Origin: Plantibacter sp050587525
GTDB taxonomy: Bacteria > Actinomycetota > Actinomycetes > Actinomycetales > Microbacteriaceae
Assembly (NCBI RefSeq): GCF_050587525.1
Contig: NZ_JBOBFT010000001.1
Coordinates: forward strand, 434,001 to 498,000
DNA: 64,000 nt
Reading direction: 5' to 3'
Shown here piece after piece: positions 17,590 through 25,760 of this stretch (its first letter is position 1; each line of letters begins with the position of its first letter). The notes beneath the pieces were generated by a model that saw nothing but the letters and a program-made list of their open reading frames with translations, searched no databases and had not been told where the DNA came from. A program made the translations under genes and the position numbers.

Positions 17590-17893
17590 GAACCGCGATC
17601 CCTCCCGGAGCGTACCGCGAGCGAACGGGTCCGGGTGAAATCCCTCGGAGAGCCGGGAGGCGTGTCGCAGAACTGCTTCGGACGAGCGATGCAGGTTCTC
17701 GCGCCACCGTCACAGCACTTCTGCGTCACAACACGTGGCGGATATCTGAGACGGTCCTACAGTCGAGCCAACAGACGACGCAGACTGCCCGAGTCCGGCC
17801 GTCACGCACGGGGCGACCCGGGCTGATGCGCCGCCTCTCCTCCGATGCCGGCATCCCGGCCGGCTCTGCAGCGCTCGAAAGGCGATAACGCAC
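17590..17893. other. Intergenic region between divergent genes
   Basis: About 300 bp with no plausible gene. It should hold the promoters of the AraC gene and of the small membrane protein. A -10-like TACAGT is visible at about 17758-17763 for the plus strand, with no convincing -35. No repeat family member is present. Confidence 0.5.
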
Positions 17894-18271
17894 GTGAACT
17901 TCCTCGACGCCCTCTGGCTCATCATCGTGGCCTTTTTCTTCATCTCCTACATCGGCATCCTCTTCGCGATCATCCGCGACCTCTTCCGCGACGGCAGCCA
18001 CAACGGCTGGTGGAAGGCCGTCTGGATCGTCTTCCTCCTCTTCGTCCCGCTCCTCACCTCGCTCGTGTACCTCATCGTGAACTCGCGCGGCATGGCCGAA
18101 CGCGAGGCCGCCTCCGTGCAGCACCACCGCGCCGAAGCAGAGACCTACCTCAAGGACGTCGTCGGCCGCAGCGCCGCAACCGAGATCGCGGACGCCGCAG
18201 CACTCCTGCAGGCCGGAACGATCACCGAGGCCGAGTTCCAGACGCTCAAGGCGAAGGCCATCGCGGCCTGA
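17894..18271 (+). CDS. Small membrane protein with SHOCT domain
   Basis: 125 residues from a GTG start. Two membrane segments (LWLIIVAFFFISYIGILFAII and WIVFLLFVPLLTSLVYLIV) form a PLDc_N-like hairpin, followed by a cytoplasmic helix and a C-terminal SHOCT motif (AALLQAGTITEAEFQTLKAK). This arrangement is common in actinobacteria and has no settled function; SHOCT is thought to be an oligomerisation or membrane-associated helical hairpin. No ideal ribosome binding site precedes the GTG. Confidence 0.85.
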   Translation: MNFLDALWLIIVAFFFISYIGILFAIIRDLFRDGSHNGWWKAVWIVFLLFVPLLTSLVYLIVNSRGMAEREAASVQHHRAEAETYLKDVVGRSAATEIADAAALLQAGTITEAEFQTLKAKAIAA

Positions 18272-18368
18272 CCAGCGCTCCGGGCAGCCGGTCGTTCGCC
18301 TCCTGAACGGCCGGCCCCGGAATCACCCTCCCACCGGGGAAACAGCTCCGCTACGGTGATCTCAGATC

Positions 18369-18466
18369 AGCACCACAGCACCACAGGCACCACAGCACCA
18401 CAGCACCACAGCACCACAGCACCACAGCACCACAGCACCACAGCGCCACCGGCACCACAGCGCCGC
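18369..18466 (+). repeat. 8-bp tandem repeat (AGCACCAC)n
   Basis: Two perfect units, a 9-bp variant, six more perfect units and then three degenerate ones. It lies in the leader of the MFS gene, ending 85 bp before its start codon. A short related string (CAGCACCATCAGCACCAC) also precedes the sugar kinase gene near 2850. Confidence 0.95.
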
Positions 18467-18551
18467 ACCGCCGAAAGCGCCACCGGCGTCACAGCAGTAC
18501 GCGGGCCCTGAGCACACAGGACCTGAGCAGACAGAGCACAAGGAGCGGTCG

Positions 18552-20219
18552 ATGAGCGCGAGCACAGTCCCAGCCGGAATCCAGACCACCGAGAAGGCCT
18601 CGTGGCTTCCGCTCATCGTTGTGGTCCTCACCCAGATCCAGGCATCGTTCGCAGTCAACGCGCTCACGGTGTCGATGGGCGGCATCACGACCGACCTCGA
18701 CACCCCGGCGACGACGATCGGCACCGCCATCACGGCAGGCACCTTCGCCATGGCGGCGTTCATCCTGCTCGGCGCGAAGATCGGCGCCAAGTTCGGTACG
18801 CGACGGGTCTTCCAGATCGCGGTGGTCATCCACGGCGTCGCGATGGCGCTCGTCGCACTGAGCGTCAGCCCCGCCATGCTCTTCATCGCGCAGGCCGCGT
18901 CCGGCGCCGTCATCGCCCTCATCGCACCCGCGCTCACGGTGTTCATCGCCTCGAACTTCCGCGGTGAGCAGCAGGGCAAGGCAATCGGCTTCCTCGCGGC
19001 GGCCATCCCCGCGGCGGGTGTGCTCGCCCTCCTCATCGCCGGCACCTTCGCGTCGACGATCGGGTGGCGGTACTCCTTCGCGCTCGTCGCCGCCCTCGCC
19101 GTCGTCAACCTGCTGCTGAGCTTCAAACTCAACGTCGTCCCTGCACACCCCGCCCTCACGATCGACTGGGTCGGCGCGATGCTCGCAGCAGTGACGATCA
19201 TCCTGTTGAGCTTCGGCTTCAGCGGCCTCGGCTCCTGGGGGCTCTGGCTCGCCGAGCCCGGCGCGCCGTTCTCCATCCTCGGCGTCTCGCCTGCCCCGAT
19301 CCTCATCATCCTGGGCGTCATCGGCGGCCAGGTCTTCTTCTCCTGGCTCAGGAAAGGCAAGGCGCAGGGCGCCCCGCGCATCTTCGACCTCGACGTCCTG
19401 AAGACCGGAGCAGAACGGGCGGTCACGCTGTGCATGGCGATCATGCTCTTCGTCGGCACCGCAGGGAACTTCCTGATCCCGCTCTACATCCAGGTCGTGC
19501 AAGGCCGGTCGAGCTTCGAGACGTCGATCGCGATCATCCCCTACACGCTCTCCATCTTCATCGCGAGCACCGTCGTCGCGACCCTCTACACACGGTTCAG
19601 CCCGCGACAGATCGCACGCTTCGGATTCATCGTCGTGGCGCTCGGGCTCATCATCCTCGCGCTCACGATCCGCAACGAGTGGGAGCAGGCCCTCGTCATC
19701 ATCGGTCTCATCACGCTCGGCCTCGGCCAGGGCTCGATCGTCGCGCTCGTCTTCAACACGCTGCTCTCCGCCGCCCCCAACCGTCTCGCGGGCGACGTCG
19801 GCGCCTGGCGCGGTCTCGTGCACAATCTCTCGGGCAGCGTCGGCATCGCAGTCGCGTCCGTCTTCGCGGTCGGCCTCCTCAGCTCGATGGTCCTCACGGG
19901 CGTGTCCGACAGCCCGGAGCTGAACGAGGAGCTCACCTCGCAGGTCAACCTCTACGACATCAACTTCGTCTCCAACGACCACCTCCACGACGTGCTCGCC
20001 GGAACGGACGCGACGCCGTCGCAGGTCGACGCCGCGGTCGCCCTGAACGAGGAATCGCGCCTCCGAGCACTGCACCTCTCACTCCTAGCCCTCGCCTCCC
20101 TGTCGCTGCTCGCGATCATCCCCGCGGGGCGCATGCCTGGCCGGATGACCGGGGAACTGCCCGAGGACATCGATGCGCCCGCCGCCGGTGGGGTTGATAC
20201 GGTCGATACCGTCGAGTGA
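18552..20219 (+). CDS. MFS transporter, DHA2-like drug exporter family
   Basis: 555-residue membrane protein with about 14 hydrophobic segments, as in EmrB/QacA-type proton antiporters. MGGITTDLDTPATTIGTAIT in the first loop-helix region and LGAKIGAKFGTRRVFQIA, the loop 2-3 motif A, support the assignment; a cytoplasmic break near residue 270-300 separates the two halves. AAGGAGCGG precedes the ATG. Its leader contains the AGCACCAC tandem array. Substrate cannot be read from sequence. Confidence 0.9.
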   Translation: MSASTVPAGIQTTEKASWLPLIVVVLTQIQASFAVNALTVSMGGITTDLDTPATTIGTAITAGTFAMAAFILLGAKIGAKFGTRRVFQIAVVIHGVAMALVALSVSPAMLFIAQAASGAVIALIAPALTVFIASNFRGEQQGKAIGFLAAAIPAAGVLALLIAGTFASTIGWRYSFALVAALAVVNLLLSFKLNVVPAHPALTIDWVGAMLAAVTIILLSFGFSGLGSWGLWLAEPGAPFSILGVSPAPILIILGVIGGQVFFSWLRKGKAQGAPRIFDLDVLKTGAERAVTLCMAIMLFVGTAGNFLIPLYIQVVQGRSSFETSIAIIPYTLSIFIASTVVATLYTRFSPRQIARFGFIVVALGLIILALTIRNEWEQALVIIGLITLGLGQGSIVALVFNTLLSAAPNRLAGDVGAWRGLVHNLSGSVGIAVASVFAVGLLSSMVLTGVSDSPELNEELTSQVNLYDINFVSNDHLHDVLAGTDATPSQVDAAVALNEESRLRALHLSLLALASLSLLAIIPAGRMPGRMTGELPEDIDAPAAGGVDTVDTVE

Positions 20220-20328
20220 CCAGAGCCGCCGGAGACGAGCAGCTTCGACATGCCCCTCGCGTTCTTCGCCTGCTCGCCTCCAGCGCCTCCCCTCCACACA
20301 CCGACATCGACAGGAAAGCAGTCAGACG

Positions 20329-21861
20329 ATGAACCCTCGGCCACACAAGCTGATCCCACCGAGCTTCAGCCCGACCCCATCCCGCGCACCCGAGAACGCC
20401 GTCGGCATCCTCGTGGTGAACGCGCTCTCGACGAGCCTCGACGTGGTCGGCGTCGCCGTCGAACCGGACGGCTCCGTTCCAGCAGCGGTGGGCGTCGACT
20501 TCGCGACGCTCGCGGCAGCCGGGTTCCACGGCGAAGTGGGCCAGACCTTCCTCCTGCCGCAGCAGAACGGGCCCGCGCACCTCGTGTTCGGAGTCGGGGC
20601 AGCCGATGCTCGCTCCGCTTCCGTCCTCCGCGACGTCTCCGCGTCGTTCGCGCGCGGGGCCGGCGCGTACGCACGCATCGGGATCGACCTGCGCGAGACG
20701 TTCGCCCTCGGTCCAGCCGTCATCGGCCAGATGGTCGCCGAGGGAGCGCTCCTCGCCCGCTACCGCTACACGCCGCTCAAGGCCGACCCGAAGCACGTGC
20801 CCCTCGTCTCGCTCGATGTCCTCGCGGCCGCCGGCGACGCCCAGGAGGTGACCGCGGGCACCCGTCGCGGCGAGATCCTCGCCCGCGCCACCAACCTCGC
20901 GCGCGACCTCGCAAACACGCCCCCCGGACACCTGACGGCAACAGACATGGGCGACGTCGCGCTCGAGGTCGGCGAGGCGCACGGCCTCGACGTCGAAGTG
21001 TTCGACAAGCAGCAGCTCATCGAACTCGGCTGCGGCGGCCTGCTCGGCGTCAACGCCGGCAGCGTCGAGGAACCGCGCATGATCCAGCTGCGCTACACGC
21101 CGAAAGCGGAGAACGGAGCCACGATCGAGCCGACGGGTCACCTCGCCCTCGTCGGCAAGGGCATCATGTACGACTCTGGCGGCATCTCCCTCAAGCCGTC
21201 CGATCCCATGCACCTGGCCATGAAGATGGACATGGCCGGCGCAGCTGCGGTTCTCGGAGCGATGACGGCCCTCGCGGACCTCTCCTGCCCCACTGCGGTC
21301 ACGGCGTTCCTCATGTGCACCGACAACATGCCGTCCGGCTCGGCGACCGTCCTCGGCGACGTCCTCACCCTGCGCGGCGGAACGACCGTCGAGGTCAAGA
21401 ACACCGATGCGGAAGGTCGGCTCGTCCTGTCCGACGCGCTCGTCCTCGCGAGCGAGGAGCACCCGGACGCGATCGTCGACATCGCGACCCTCACAGGGGC
21501 GGCGCTCATGGCGCTCGGCACGAAGACCGCGGCCGTCATCGGCAACGACCAGGGTGTCATCGACCGCGCCGTCGCCTCCTCGAAGACGACCGACGAGGGC
21601 ATCTGGCAGCTACCGCTCGAACGCAGCTACCGGAAGCAGCTCGACTCGGACGTCGCCGACATCTCGAACATGGGCGGCAAGTACGCGGGCGCGACGATCG
21701 CCGCCCTCTTCCTCGCCGACTTCGTGGGCGACACCCCCTGGGCACACCTCGACATCGCCGGCACGATGCAGGTCGAAGCCGACGAGTCGTGGCGTCCCAA
21801 GGGTGCGACGGGCTTCGGCACGCGCCTGCTCGTCGACCTCGCGGAGACCTTCACGAAGTAG
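20329..21861 (+). CDS. pepA: Leucyl aminopeptidase (M17)
   Basis: 510-residue cytosolic two-metal aminopeptidase releasing N-terminal residues during peptide turnover. The M17 signature NTDAEGRLVL starts at about residue 358; metal ligands are in VGKGIMYDSGGISLKP and KMDMAGAAAVLGAM. Length is normal for the family. AGGAAAG lies upstream of the ATG. The gene ends at a perfect 18-bp hairpin shared with the convergent argG. Confidence 0.97.
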   Translation: MNPRPHKLIPPSFSPTPSRAPENAVGILVVNALSTSLDVVGVAVEPDGSVPAAVGVDFATLAAAGFHGEVGQTFLLPQQNGPAHLVFGVGAADARSASVLRDVSASFARGAGAYARIGIDLRETFALGPAVIGQMVAEGALLARYRYTPLKADPKHVPLVSLDVLAAAGDAQEVTAGTRRGEILARATNLARDLANTPPGHLTATDMGDVALEVGEAHGLDVEVFDKQQLIELGCGGLLGVNAGSVEEPRMIQLRYTPKAENGATIEPTGHLALVGKGIMYDSGGISLKPSDPMHLAMKMDMAGAAAVLGAMTALADLSCPTAVTAFLMCTDNMPSGSATVLGDVLTLRGGTTVEVKNTDAEGRLVLSDALVLASEEHPDAIVDIATLTGAALMALGTKTAAVIGNDQGVIDRAVASSKTTDEGIWQLPLERSYRKQLDSDVADISNMGGKYAGATIAALFLADFVGDTPWAHLDIAGTMQVEADESWRPKGATGFGTRLLVDLAETFTK

Positions 21862-21893
21862 CTCGTGGTCGGCGCACCACGCACCGCAGCGAC

Positions 21894-21933
21894 GTGAAAC
21901 GGCTCCGACCCTGCTGGGTCGGAGCCGTTTCAC
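21894..21933. terminator. Bidirectional hairpin terminator, pepA/argG
   Basis: A perfect 18-bp stem (GTGAAACGGCTCCGACCC) with a TGCT tetraloop lies between convergent pepA and argG, with AAA on one side and TTT on the other within the stem ends. It can serve both genes. Confidence 0.9.
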
Positions 21934-21962
21934 ATGACGCAGAGCGCCGAGCAGAGCAACCG

Positions 21963-23402
21963 TCAGTCGGTGCCGGAGTCGAACGCAGCACCCTCGGACG
22001 CCAGGTCCGTCGCGCGGTCGAGGGCGTCGGTGGAAGCATCGATCGCCTCGCCGCCGAGGATCTCCTCGGCCTCGCCGACCTGCAGCTCACCGACGAGCTC
22101 GGCCGTCGGACCACCGACGAGACCTGCCGCAGCGTACTGCTCCAGGCGCGAACGCGAATCCGCGATGTCCAGGTTCCGCATCGTGAGCTGACCGATCCGG
22201 TCGTCCGGGCCGAACGCCGCATCGCCGACGCGCTCCATCGAGAGCTTGTCGGGGTGGTAGCTGAGGCTCGGACCCGTGGTGTCGAGGATCGTGTAGTCGT
22301 CGCCGCGACGCAGACGGATCGTGACCTCGCCGGTGACGGCGGAACCGACCCAGCGCTGGATGGACTCGCGCAGCATGAGCGACTGCGGGTCGAGCCAACG
22401 GCCCTCGTACATCAGGCGGCCGAGACGGCGACCCTCGTTGTGGTAATTCGCGACCGTGTCCTCATTGTGGATCGCGTTGATGAGCCGCTCGTACGCGATG
22501 TGGAGGAGCGCCATGCCGGGAGCCTCGTAGATGCCGCGGCTCTTCGCCTCGATGATGCGGTTCTCGATCTGGTCGGACATGCCGAGCCCGTGACGGCCGC
22601 CGATCGCGTTCGCTTCCAGGACGAGCGCGACGGCATCGGTGTATTCGACGCCATTGAGGGCGACGGGACGGCCGCCTTCGAAGCGGACCGTGACGACCTC
22701 GGAGGCGATCGCGACGTCTTCACGCCAGAACGGGACGCCCATGATCGGTTCGACGATCTCGATGCCGGAGCTGAGCTCCTCGAGGCGCTTGGCCTCGTGC
22801 GTCGCGCCCCAGATGTTGGCGTCGGTGCTGTACGCCTTCTCCGTGGAGTCGCGGTACGGGAAGTCGCGGGCGACGAGCCACTCGCTCATCTCCTTGCGGC
22901 CGCCGAGCTCGTTCACGAAGTCGACGTCGAGCCACGGCTTGTAGATGCGCAGGCGCGGGTTGGCGAGCAGTCCGTAGCGGTAGAAGCGCTCGATGTCGTT
23001 GCCCTTGTAGGTGGATCCGTCGCCCCAGATGTCGACGCCGTCCTCCTTCATGGCGCGCACGAGGAGGGTGCCGGTGACGGCGCGGCCGAGCGGCGTGGTG
23101 TTGAAGTACGTCTTGCCGGCGTTGCGGATGTGGAATGCACCGCACTGGAGGGCGACGAGGCCCTCTTCGACGAGTGCGCTCTTCGCGTCGACGAGGCGGG
23201 CGATCTCCGCACCGTACTCTTTCGCGCGGTCCGGAACGGCGCCGATGTTGGGCTCGTCGGCCTGCCCGATGTCGGCGGTGTAGGTGCACGGAACGGCACC
23301 CTTCTCGCGCATCCAGGCGACGGCGACGGAGGTGTCGAGGCCTCCGGAGAAGGCGATGCCGACACGCTCGCCGACGGGGAGACTGCTCAAGACTTTGGAC
23401 AT
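21963..23402 (-). CDS. argG: Argininosuccinate synthase
   Basis: 479-residue cytosolic enzyme of arginine synthesis, joining citrulline and aspartate with ATP. The N-type ATP pyrophosphatase loop AFSGGLDTS is at residues 17-25; IGQADEPNIGAVPDRAKEYG and AIGGRHGLGMSDQIENR are conserved. It belongs to the longer (about 450-480 residue) bacterial class like E. coli ArgG rather than the 400-residue class; the last 40 residues are acidic and weakly conserved. No ribosome binding site is visible; TAGAGT ends 7 nt before the ATG, so a leaderless message is likely. No other arg gene is near. Confidence 0.97.
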   Translation of the reverse strand: MSKVLSSLPVGERVGIAFSGGLDTSVAVAWMREKGAVPCTYTADIGQADEPNIGAVPDRAKEYGAEIARLVDAKSALVEEGLVALQCGAFHIRNAGKTYFNTTPLGRAVTGTLLVRAMKEDGVDIWGDGSTYKGNDIERFYRYGLLANPRLRIYKPWLDVDFVNELGGRKEMSEWLVARDFPYRDSTEKAYSTDANIWGATHEAKRLEELSSGIEIVEPIMGVPFWREDVAIASEVVTVRFEGGRPVALNGVEYTDAVALVLEANAIGGRHGLGMSDQIENRIIEAKSRGIYEAPGMALLHIAYERLINAIHNEDTVANYHNEGRRLGRLMYEGRWLDPQSLMLRESIQRWVGSAVTGEVTIRLRRGDDYTILDTTGPSLSYHPDKLSMERVGDAAFGPDDRIGQLTMRNLDIADSRSRLEQYAAAGLVGGPTAELVGELQVGEAEEILGGEAIDASTDALDRATDLASEGAAFDSGTD

Positions 23403-23463
23403 AAGGAAAACTCTACGGTTTCCGGGCGATCCCCACGAATCTGGGGTGGTTCCGATCGGGTGG

Positions 23464-23577
23464 GGCAGCGCGATGCGCTCGCGCCGGCGCGGGTCTCCGC
23501 CGCGAGCGCGGGGTGGGTACGGCCCGCGCTCACGGCACCGGGTAGCGGGTGCGCGAGCGCATCGCTCTGACCGAGCA
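23464..23577. repeat. Family G imperfect palindrome (GCGATGCGCTCGCG arms)
   Basis: GCAGCGCGATGCGCTCGCGC at the left and GCGCGAGCGCATCGCTCTG at the right, with a central GCGCGGG/CCCGCGCTCACGGC section shared with a second copy at 31488-31592. It fills the gap between divergent argG and the carboxylesterase gene. Confidence 0.75.
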
Positions 23578-23643
23578 GGCAGGCGGCTGGCTGGCTGGCG
23601 CAAGCCCCTTCCGCGAAGAGGCGTGACGGCGCACGCTGACAGC

Positions 23644-25452
23644 ATGACGGATCGAGGGGCGGCGAACGGCGAACGCCGCCTCACGCTCCCGGCACGGTTC
23701 CGCCGAACCGAACCGACGGGCGACGGCCTCGAGGTCCGCGTCACCGGGGGGCGCATCCGCGGAGTGCGCGAAGGCCCGATGCGCGTCTGGCGCGGCGTCC
23801 CGTACGCGGCGCCACCGATCGGACCATTGCGGTTCAGGGCGCCGCAACCGGTCGTCCGCTGGAACGGCGTCCGCGACGCCGGCTCGTACGGCGACATCGC
23901 GACCCAAGCACTCCACGGCCAGTTCCGCGGCATCGGCCCGGGCGTCCCGTCAGGAGAGGACTGCCTCACGGTCAACGTCGTCTCCGCGGCGAAGCCGAGC
24001 AGGCGCGGGCGCCGACCCGTTCTGGTCTTCATCCACGGCGGCGGCTACAGCGCGGGATCGTCGCGCGACTTCTCGGGGCAGGGCCGCGGATTCGTCCGCA
24101 CGGGCGACGTCGTCTACGTGAGCTTCAACTACCGGCTCGGCGCCCTCGGCTACCTCGACCTCTCCCGCTACTCGACCTCGCGGAGGCCGATCGACAGCAA
24201 CCTCGGCCTCCGCGACCAGGTCGCGCTCCTCCGTTGGGTGCGCGCCAACATCGCTGCGTTCGGCGGCGACCCGCACAACGTCACGCTCTTCGGGGAGTCC
24301 GCGGGAGGCAACGCCGTGACGACCCTCATGACGCTCCCGTCCACGCGGCATCTGTTCGCCAGGGCGATCGCGCAGAGCGCTCCCCCGAACGCCGTGTACC
24401 CGGCGGCGCTCACGGCGGAGTGGGCGGAGGAGTTCGTCGAACTCGTGCGGGAGCAGGCGCACGGCGGGCGCAGGCGGTTCGGCACCGGGAGGGCGGGTGG
24501 CGGCGATGCGCGGGCGGGTGCGGTCGATGGGCGGACAGGCGACACCACTGCGCGGCGGAGCGACGGCAGGAGTGGCTCCGACGGCAACGCACGCGCCGGA
24601 GACGGTGCCGGAACCGCTGCTGGAGCCAGTGCTGGGGCCAGTGCACCCACGCGCGAGGATCGCTCCGAGGACATCGCCGCGATGCTCGATCGCACCTCTG
24701 CGACCGACCTCGTGACCGCTTGCCTCACCCTCCAGGAGCGGACTCCCGACCGATTCCCGGGCACGTTCCCGCTCGCCCCCGTCGTCGACGGCTCGTTCGT
24801 GCGAGAGCATCCGATGCGTGCGTTCGCGGCCGGGCGGGCGCATCGCATCCCGCTCATCATCGGCACGAACGATCGCGAGGGCACCCTGTTCCGTGGGCGG
24901 ATCGACATCCTGCCCCGGTCCGCCGGACGGATCAGGGCCGTGTTCGAGAACGCGCCGGAGGCCGCACGATCGCCGATGCGGGACGCGTACCCCAGCCTGC
25001 CGGCACGCGCGGCGGCCGCGGACTTCGCCGGCGACTACGCGTTCTGGTACCCGAGCGTCCGCGTCGCAGACCTCCACTCACGCTATGCGCCCGTCCATGC
25101 CTACCGCTTCGATGTCGCACCGCGCCTGTTGCGGATCGTGGGACTCGATGCGACTCACGGCATCGAGATGCACGCCCTCTTCGACGAGGTCGACAGCACC
25201 TTCGGGCGCACGATGACCGCGCTCGGCGGACGTGAGTCGTACTCGGCGGCGGGGAGCCGGATGCGCGATGCGTGGCTGCGCTTCGCTGTGGGACGGCCGC
25301 CGGCGGACGACTGGCCGAGGTACACGGAGGACGAACGGCGGACGCTCATCATCGGCGCGGTCGACCGGGTCGAGGCCGATCCGCGGAGCGGCCGCCGGCG
25401 CGCCTGGTCCGCCTTCCTGCCGCTGCCGGCTCCGGGCGGCACCGGTCCCTGA
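23644..25452 (+). CDS. Type B carboxylesterase
   Basis: 602-residue alpha/beta-hydrolase of the carboxylesterase type B family. The oxyanion strand is VLVFIHGGGYSAGSS, the nucleophile is Ser219 in FGESAGGNAV, the acid lies in GTNDREGTLF and the His in THGIEMHALFDEV. No signal peptide. Odd features: a 65-70 residue Gly/Ala/Arg/Asp-rich low-complexity insertion from about residue 275 interrupts the domain in a loop between the elbow and the acid residue, and the stop codon (GGTCCCTGA) is supplied by a family A repeat, so the C-terminus has been set by the repeat block. The insertion may be a disordered loop. Confidence 0.9.
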   Translation: MTDRGAANGERRLTLPARFRRTEPTGDGLEVRVTGGRIRGVREGPMRVWRGVPYAAPPIGPLRFRAPQPVVRWNGVRDAGSYGDIATQALHGQFRGIGPGVPSGEDCLTVNVVSAAKPSRRGRRPVLVFIHGGGYSAGSSRDFSGQGRGFVRTGDVVYVSFNYRLGALGYLDLSRYSTSRRPIDSNLGLRDQVALLRWVRANIAAFGGDPHNVTLFGESAGGNAVTTLMTLPSTRHLFARAIAQSAPPNAVYPAALTAEWAEEFVELVREQAHGGRRRFGTGRAGGGDARAGAVDGRTGDTTARRSDGRSGSDGNARAGDGAGTAAGASAGASAPTREDRSEDIAAMLDRTSATDLVTACLTLQERTPDRFPGTFPLAPVVDGSFVREHPMRAFAAGRAHRIPLIIGTNDREGTLFRGRIDILPRSAGRIRAVFENAPEAARSPMRDAYPSLPARAAAADFAGDYAFWYPSVRVADLHSRYAPVHAYRFDVAPRLLRIVGLDATHGIEMHALFDEVDSTFGRTMTALGGRESYSAAGSRMRDAWLRFAVGRPPADDWPRYTEDERRTLIIGAVDRVEADPRSGRRRAWSAFLPLPAPGGTGP

Positions 25453-25580
25453 GGCCGTCGGCACCCGGTCCCTGAGATCGTCGGCACCCGGTCCCTGAGA
25501 TCGTCGGCACCCGGTCCCTGAGCCTGTCGAAGGGCGCACTTCGACGGGCTCAGTAGCCGGGAAAGCGCCCTTCGACAGGC
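25440..25580 (+). repeat. Family A repeat block, tandem units
   Basis: Three near-identical 27-bp units (pattern GTCGGCACCCGGTCCCTGAG) end in a complete TGAGCCTGTCGAAGGGC, followed by inverted pieces. The block begins inside the carboxylesterase gene and supplies its stop codon. Confidence 0.88.
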
Positions 25581-25589
25581 CAAGCGACC

Positions 25590-25687
25590 GAGCACAACTC
25601 CTTCGATCGGCACGGTCACCGCCGTCGAAACCCCGGTTTTCTGCGGAAGTCGACGGCGGGCCTGTCCGGATCGAAGGAGTTGTGCTC
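25590..25687. repeat. Family B palindrome, second copy
   Basis: Perfect 19-bp arms GAGCACAACTCCTTCGATC and GATCGAAGGAGTTGTGCTC, with an inner stem CGCCGTCGA/TCGACGGCG. It lies between convergent genes. Confidence 0.95.
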
Positions 25688-25690
25688 GAT

Positions 25691-25758
25691 GACGCTTCGA
25701 CAGGCTCAGCGACCGGGACACAGGCTCAGTGACCGGCCGGGGCTCAGCGACCGGAACG
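25691..25758 (+). repeat. Family A partial units
   Basis: CGCTTCGACAGGCTCAGCGA followed by two shortened copies (CAGGCTCAGTGACCGG and GGCTCAGCGACCGG). They complete a 308-bp gene-free stretch that is almost entirely repeats. Confidence 0.85.
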
Positions 25759-25760
25759 GG

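Noticed and set aside
18369..18466. Possible small coding region from the AGCACCAC array
   Set aside because: Frames through it give only His/Ser/Thr-type repeats and no start with a ribosome binding site; it reads as leader DNA.
20250..23570. An 1106-codon plus-strand open frame across pepA and argG
   Set aside because: It covers both recognised genes and a hairpin terminator in another frame; Arg/Pro-rich with no family features.
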